In this document: positions 5,713-9,376 of the stretch, piece by piece
Layout: each line of letters starts with the position of its first letter
Numbering within the stretch: the first letter of the stretch is position 1
Translations under genes and position numbers: made by a program
The notes under the pieces: generated by a model
Told to the model about the DNA's origin: nothing
Databases searched by the model: none
The model's input: only the letters and a program-made list of their open reading frames with translations
From: an uncultured Lachnospiraceae bacterium
Lineage (GTDB): Bacteria > Bacillota > Clostridia > Lachnospirales > Lachnospiraceae
Direction: 5' to 3'
Assembly (NCBI GenBank): GCA_947628025.1
Contig: CANQYH010000106.1
Location: 1 to 9,376 of the forward strand
DNA length: 9,376 bases

Positions 5713-6945
5713 ATGGCAGATTTGACTTACATAGAGGGCGGCGTGACGGCTGCGAAAGGATTCCGGTCGGCTTCGGCGGCCGCGGGCATCAAATATAAGG
5801 ACCGGCCGGACATGGCCATGATCTACAGCGAGAAGCCCTGCGCGGCGGCGGGCACATTTACGACGAACATCGTGAAAGCGGCCCCGGTCAAATGGGACCA
5901 GGAGATCGTTTACCACGCCCCGGCGGCCCAGGTGGTCGTCATCAACGCAGGTATTGCCAACGCCTGTACCGGTGCCGAGGGCTACGGCTACTGCCGGGTG
6001 ACGGCGGACGCGGCGGCGGAGATCCTGGGGATCCCGGCGGATTCGGTATTGGTGGCTTCCACTGGCGTGATCGGGATGCAGCTGCCGGTCGACCGGATCG
6101 TAAACGGCGTGAAACAGATGGTCCCGCGGCTGGACGGCAGCCTGGAGAGCGGTACGGCTTCCGCGAAAGCCATTATGACCACGGATACGAAGAAGAAAGA
6201 GGCGGCGGTCCAGGTAGAGCTGGGCGGAGCGGTCGTGACCATCGGCGGCATGTGCAAGGGCTCCGGCATGATCCATCCGAATATGTGTACGATGCTCTGC
6301 TTTGTGACGACGGACGCGGCGATCTCCAAGGAACTGCTGCAGGAAGCGCTGAGCGAGGATATTCAGGACACCTACAATATGGTTTCCGTGGACGGCGATA
6401 CTTCCACCAACGATACGGTGCTGCTGCTGGCCAACGGGATGGCGGGCAATGCGCCGATTACGGAAAAAGGCGCGGATTACGAAGCTTTTAAGGCGGCGCT
6501 TCATTATGTCAATGAGACGCTGGCGAAAAAGATCGCCGGGGACGGAGAGGGCTGCACGGCCCTGTTTGAGGTAAAGATCGTCGGCGCGGAAACGAAAGAG
6601 CAGGCGGTGACCCTGGCGAAGTCGGTGATCACATCTAACCTGACGAAAGCGGCGATCTTTGGCCACGACGCCAACTGGGGACGTATCCTCTGCGCCATGG
6701 GCTATTCGGGCGCACAGTTCGACCCGGAGAGGGTGGACCTGTTTTTTGAGAGCGCGGCCGGGCGGCTGCAGATCATCGCGGACGGCGTTGCGACCGGCTA
6801 CAGCGAGGAGGAGGCCACGAAGATCCTGTCGGAGCCGGAGGTGACGGCGATCGCGGATATCAAGATGGGAGACGCGTCGGCCACGGCCTGGGGCTGCGAT
6901 CTGACCTTTGATTATGTGAAGATCAATGCGGACTACCGGTCGTAA
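5713..6945 (+). CDS. argJ: Arginine biosynthesis protein ArgJ (ornithine acetyltransferase)
   Basis: Transfers the acetyl group from N-acetylornithine to glutamate, releasing ornithine and regenerating N-acetylglutamate; some members also use acetyl-CoA to start the pathway. The 410-residue protein has the oxyanion-hole segment ASTGVIG (115-121). It also has the self-cleavage site KGSGMIHPNMCTML (182-195), where the chain is expected to split before Thr193, the catalytic nucleophile. SVDGDTSTND lies at 225-234, GHDANWGR at 317-324 and the usual C-terminus YVKINADYRS at 401-410. The residue before Thr193 is Cys rather than the usual Ala. I chose ATG 5713 because AGGA lies 5 bp upstream and MADLTYIEGGVTAAKGF matches the usual N-terminus; an in-frame ATG at 5665 lies inside the repeat array. 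The last codons are duplicated downstream. Confidence 0.96.
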   Translation: MADLTYIEGGVTAAKGFRSASAAAGIKYKDRPDMAMIYSEKPCAAAGTFTTNIVKAAPVKWDQEIVYHAPAAQVVVINAGIANACTGAEGYGYCRVTADAAAEILGIPADSVLVASTGVIGMQLPVDRIVNGVKQMVPRLDGSLESGTASAKAIMTTDTKKKEAAVQVELGGAVVTIGGMCKGSGMIHPNMCTMLCFVTTDAAISKELLQEALSEDIQDTYNMVSVDGDTSTNDTVLLLANGMAGNAPITEKGADYEAFKAALHYVNETLAKKIAGDGEGCTALFEVKIVGAETKEQAVTLAKSVITSNLTKAAIFGHDANWGRILCAMGYSGAQFDPERVDLFFESAAGRLQIIADGVATGYSEEEATKILSEPEVTAIADIKMGDASATAWGCDLTFDYVKINADYRS

Positions 6946-7080
6946 AACGGAGCGGTTTGGGAGTCAGGATAGGAAAATCGTCGGCAGTCGGTCAGAGCTG
7001 CGATTGGACCTTTGATTATGTGAAGATCGACGCGGACCACCGGTCGTAAAGAGCAGGACGGTTTGGGAATGGAGAGAAGA
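6871..7080 (+). repeat. Imperfect tandem duplication (104-bp period) of the argJ 3' end
   Basis: The argJ tail at 6895-6945 recurs at 6999-7049 with 46 of 51 bases identical, including the stop codon. Copy 2 would encode CDWTFDYVKIDADHRS then stop, against CDLTFDYVKINADYRS in argJ. Similarity extends upstream (CGTCGGC at about 6874 and 6979) and downstream past the stop (GGTTTGGGA at 6954 and 7060). Copy 2 has no start codon of its own and is a non-functional remnant. Confidence 0.93.
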
Positions 7081-7082
7081 TC

Positions 7083-7314
7083 TTTTATCCGGTAAGTAAT
7101 TCGCCTTTCGCTTTTTGCTTGTCCGGCCACCGGTCTGGCATAAGAGAAGCGGCCGCCGCGAGGATATAGTTTTGAACGGGAGACACCGGAGCCGGAAAAG
7201 ATGCAGTTCTGCCAAACAGGCCGAGATTCCGGGCGGGATCTTCGATCATTTCAGAAATATAAACACAAGCAGGGACTCATTATAACAGGTTACACAGAAA
7301 GAGGTTACAGGGTT
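7083..7314 (+). other. Spacer between the argJ duplication and argB
   Basis: I see no gene here and no convincing terminator or promoter. It holds the NotI-like palindrome GCGGCCGC and a 9-bp imperfect hairpin at 7222-7244 (CGAGATTCC/GGGATCTTCG). AGGTTACA occurs twice just before argB (7288-7295 and about 7302-7309). A TATAAC at 7281-7286 lacks a matching -35 box. argB is therefore probably transcribed from upstream. Confidence 0.5.
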
Positions 7315-8253
7315 ATGGACCAGAATATTATGCAGAAAGCGGCGGTGCTGATCGAAGCGCTGCCTTATATACAGCGGTTCAACCGCAAGATCATCGTGAT
7401 CAAGTACGGCGGCAGCGCCATGATCGACGAGGAGCTGAAACACAGTGTGATCCAGGACGCGGTGCTCTTGAAGCTGGTCGGCTTCAAGCCCATCATCGTC
7501 CACGGCGGCGGCAAGGAGATCAGCAAATGGGTCGGCAAGGTAGGCATGGAGCCGCATTTTGTCAACGGCCTGCGGGTCACCGACGAAGCGACCATGGAGA
7601 TCGCCGAGATGGTACTGAACAAAGTGAATAAGAGCCTGGTGCAGATGGTCAACGAGCTGGGCGTCAAGGCGGTGGGCATCAGCGGCAAGGACGGAATGAT
7701 GCTGAAATGTGAGAAGAAATATTCCGGCGGGCAGGATATCGGTTTTGTGGGCGATATTAAGGAAGTGAATCCGAAAGTGATCTACGACTTGCTGGAAAAG
7801 GATTTCCTGCCGATCATCTGTCCCATCGGTTTTGACGACCATTTCCTCAGCTACAACATCAACGCCGACGACGCGGCCTGCGCCATCGCCAAGGCGGTGA
7901 AAGCGGAGAAGCTGGCGTTTCTGACAGACGTGGAGGGGCTGTACCGGGATTTCAATGATAAGAGCACCCTGATCTCGGAGCTTTTGGTGGACGACGCCCA
8001 GAAATTTGTGGACAGCGGCGCTTTGGGCGGCGGGATGCTGCCGAAGCTGCAGAACTGCGTGGACGCGATCCGCGAGGGCGTGTCGCGGGTCCATATCCTG
8101 GACGGACGGATCCCCCACTGCCTGCTCTTGGAGATCTTTACGAACAAGGGCATCGGCACCGCGATCCTGAATTCCCGGGAAGAGCGGTATTACCATGCGG
8201 AGGAGCCGCAGGTGGAAAACGGGACGGCTGCGGGGAAAGACTCGAACGCTTAA
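7315..8253 (+). CDS. argB: Acetylglutamate kinase
   Basis: Phosphorylates N-acetylglutamate with ATP, the second step of ornithine synthesis and commonly the arginine-inhibited one. The 312-residue protein has the amino-acid-kinase motifs IVIKYGGSAM (27-36), IVHGGGKEIS (61-70) and FVNGLRVTD (82-90). Further on are NINADDAACAIAKAV, FLTDVEGLY and GGMLPKL, and the C-terminal EIFTNKGIGTAI. An N-terminal helix QKAAVLIEALPYIQRF precedes the kinase core; this extension is characteristic of hexameric, arginine-sensitive acetylglutamate kinases and is absent from the shorter E. coli type. I chose ATG 7315 because the protein then begins MDQNIMQKAAVLIEALP, as in the family. The frame is open to an ATG at 7201, but that extension has no family-like content. 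The ribosome site is weak (AGAGG, about 11 bases upstream). The last 15-20 residues are a polar tail of no clear function. Confidence 0.96.
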   Translation: MDQNIMQKAAVLIEALPYIQRFNRKIIVIKYGGSAMIDEELKHSVIQDAVLLKLVGFKPIIVHGGGKEISKWVGKVGMEPHFVNGLRVTDEATMEIAEMVLNKVNKSLVQMVNELGVKAVGISGKDGMMLKCEKKYSGGQDIGFVGDIKEVNPKVIYDLLEKDFLPIICPIGFDDHFLSYNINADDAACAIAKAVKAEKLAFLTDVEGLYRDFNDKSTLISELLVDDAQKFVDSGALGGGMLPKLQNCVDAIREGVSRVHILDGRIPHCLLLEIFTNKGIGTAILNSREERYYHAEEPQVENGTAAGKDSNA

Positions 8254-8316
8254 TTGGGAAAAGAAGCGGCCGGCTTTATTGGTATTTTTATCGAAAAAAC
8301 GGGAGGGAGAATCATC

Positions 8317-9376
8317 ATGAGCGCAGCGTCGGAAAAGAATGCGGCTATCAGCCGGGCGGAACAGATCCTGTATAAAACATACAACCGTTTTCCGGTCATT
8401 TTTGATCATGGAAAGGGCGTGCATCTGTACGATACCGAGGGAAATGAATATCTGGATTTCGGGGCCGGGATCGCGGTCGTGGGCCTGGGCTACAGTGATC
8501 CGGAATACACGGCCGCTCTGGAGGTGCAGGCGGGGAAGCTTCTGCATATTTCCAATCTGTTTTATAATCAGCCGGCCATCGACGCCGGCGAAAAGCTGCT
8601 GAAAGTGTCGCAGATGGACCGGGTGTTCTTCACTAACAGCGGCACTGAGGCCATCGAAGGAGCCTTAAAGATCGCCAAGCGCTACGCCTACAACCGGGAC
8701 GGCCACGGCGGCCATGAGATCATTGCGATGAAGCATTCGTTCCACGGCAGGAGCCTGGGCGCCCTGTCCGTGACCGGCAACGACCACTATCAGGAGCCGT
8801 TCGCGCCGCTGCTGCCTGGAATTCGATTTGCTCAGTTCAACGATCTGGACAGCGTGAAAGCGCTGGTCAATGAGAAGACCTGCGCCGTGATCATGGAGAC
8901 GATCCAGGGCGAGGGCGGCATCTATCCGGCTGAGAAAGAGTTCCTGCAGGGTGTGCGGGAGCTTTGCGACGAACATGACATGCTGCTGATCCTGGACGAG
9001 ATCCAGTGCGGCATGGGCAGGAGCGGAGATATGTTCGCGTGGCAGGGCTACGGCGTGAAGCCGGACGTGATGACCGTCGCCAAGGCGCTGGGGAACGGCG
9101 TGCCCATCGGCGCGTTTCTGGCCTGCGGTGCGGCGGCTACGGCCATGGTTCCCGGCGATCACGGTACGACCTACGGCGGCAATCCTTTTGTCTGCGCGGC
9201 GGCGGACAAAGTGCTGGAGATCTTCGAGAACCGGGACATCGTGGATCATGTGCGCCGGATCGGCGGGTATCTCTGGGACCGGCTGGAGGAGCTGAAAGAG
9301 AGGCATGACTGCATTGCGGACCACCGCGGCAGGGGACTGATCCAGGGACTGGAGTTTCACGGCCCCGTAAACGGGA
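8317..9376 (+). CDS. argD: Acetylornithine aminotransferase, cut by window end
   Basis: PLP-dependent class-III aminotransferase that converts N-acetylglutamate semialdehyde and glutamate to N-acetylornithine and 2-oxoglutarate. The 353 residues present contain FFTNSGTEAIEGALK (104-118), SFHGRSLGALSVTG (141-154) and the ETIQGEGGIYPA segment (194-205). The cofactor-binding LDEIQCGMGRSG (226-237) has Asp227. AKALGNGVPIGA (255-266) has Lys256 as the expected PLP Schiff-base lysine, followed by HGTTYGGNP (282-290). About 40-50 residues are missing at the C-terminus because the window ends. The start ATG 8317 follows GGGAGGGAG by six to seven bases. It lies 63 bp after argB with no clear terminator, so it belongs to the same cluster. 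Close relatives include ornithine and succinylornithine aminotransferases; the arg context favours argD. Confidence 0.95.
   Translation, partial: MSAASEKNAAISRAEQILYKTYNRFPVIFDHGKGVHLYDTEGNEYLDFGAGIAVVGLGYSDPEYTAALEVQAGKLLHISNLFYNQPAIDAGEKLLKVSQMDRVFFTNSGTEAIEGALKIAKRYAYNRDGHGGHEIIAMKHSFHGRSLGALSVTGNDHYQEPFAPLLPGIRFAQFNDLDSVKALVNEKTCAVIMETIQGEGGIYPAEKEFLQGVRELCDEHDMLLILDEIQCGMGRSGDMFAWQGYGVKPDVMTVAKALGNGVPIGAFLACGAAATAMVPGDHGTTYGGNPFVCAAADKVLEIFENRDIVDHVRRIGGYLWDRLEELKERHDCIADHRGRGLIQGLEFHGPVNG

Noticed and set aside
5245..6666. Long 473-codon open frame on the minus strand
   Set aside because: It lies antisense to argJ and the Cys/His-rich gene, has low-complexity Arg/His/Leu-rich content and no recognisable domain. 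It is a GC-driven shadow of the plus-strand genes.
7201..7314. Upstream start for argB giving a 350-residue protein
   Set aside because: The extra 38 residues do not resemble the family and cover a spacer. The ATG at 7315 gives the expected N-terminal helix.
8254..8316. Possible terminator between argB and argD (AAGC/GCTT with loop GGCCG, then TTATT)
   Set aside because: The stem is only 4 bp and the T-run is interrupted; it is too weak to call, and the genes look co-transcribed.
7246..8547. 433-codon open frame on the minus strand
   Set aside because: It is antisense to argB and the start of argD, both of which have full family motifs; no domain is recognisable in the antisense frame.

Overview
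The window reads as part of a Gram-positive Clostridia chromosome, most likely Lachnospiraceae. The evidence is the AGGAG-type ribosome sites, GC-rich coding sequence with AT-rich promoters, a Bacillus-type arginine operator, and the gene order argC-argJ-argB-argD. The family assignment is inferred from gene content and style, not from a database match.

Left part (1-2972). A truncated ammonium transporter gene (amt) runs leftward off the window. It is driven by a near-consensus promoter at 449-477 and has a leader of about 220 nt holding three stem-loops. Facing right are a MATE-family efflux pump (917-2296) with its own promoter, then a 187-residue protein of unknown role that carries a PD-(D/E)XK nuclease signature (2358-2921). 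Two rho-independent terminators (2920-2972 and 3000-3025) close this unit.

Right part (3119-9376). An arginine/ornithine biosynthesis cluster reads rightward: argC, a GNAT acetyltransferase, a small Cys/His-rich protein, argJ, argB, and argD cut by the window end. Upstream of argC are a sigma-70-type promoter and a 15/18 match to the Bacillus ARG box. Together argB, argC, argD and argJ convert N-acetylglutamate to ornithine, with ArgJ recycling the acetyl group. No classical N-acetylglutamate synthase (argA) is visible in the window, so the embedded GNAT is a candidate for making the first N-acetylglutamate.

The most unusual feature is the spacers of the arg cluster. Three of them hold tandem repeats, and each repeat is of a different kind. 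Between argC and the GNAT are seven degenerate units of about 33 bp. Before argJ are ten exactly phased 14-bp units (five 28-bp units) preceded by a diverged 37-bp direct repeat. After argJ is an imperfect tandem duplication with a 104-bp period that copies the last codons and stop of argJ. The rest of the window is ordinary metabolism and transport.
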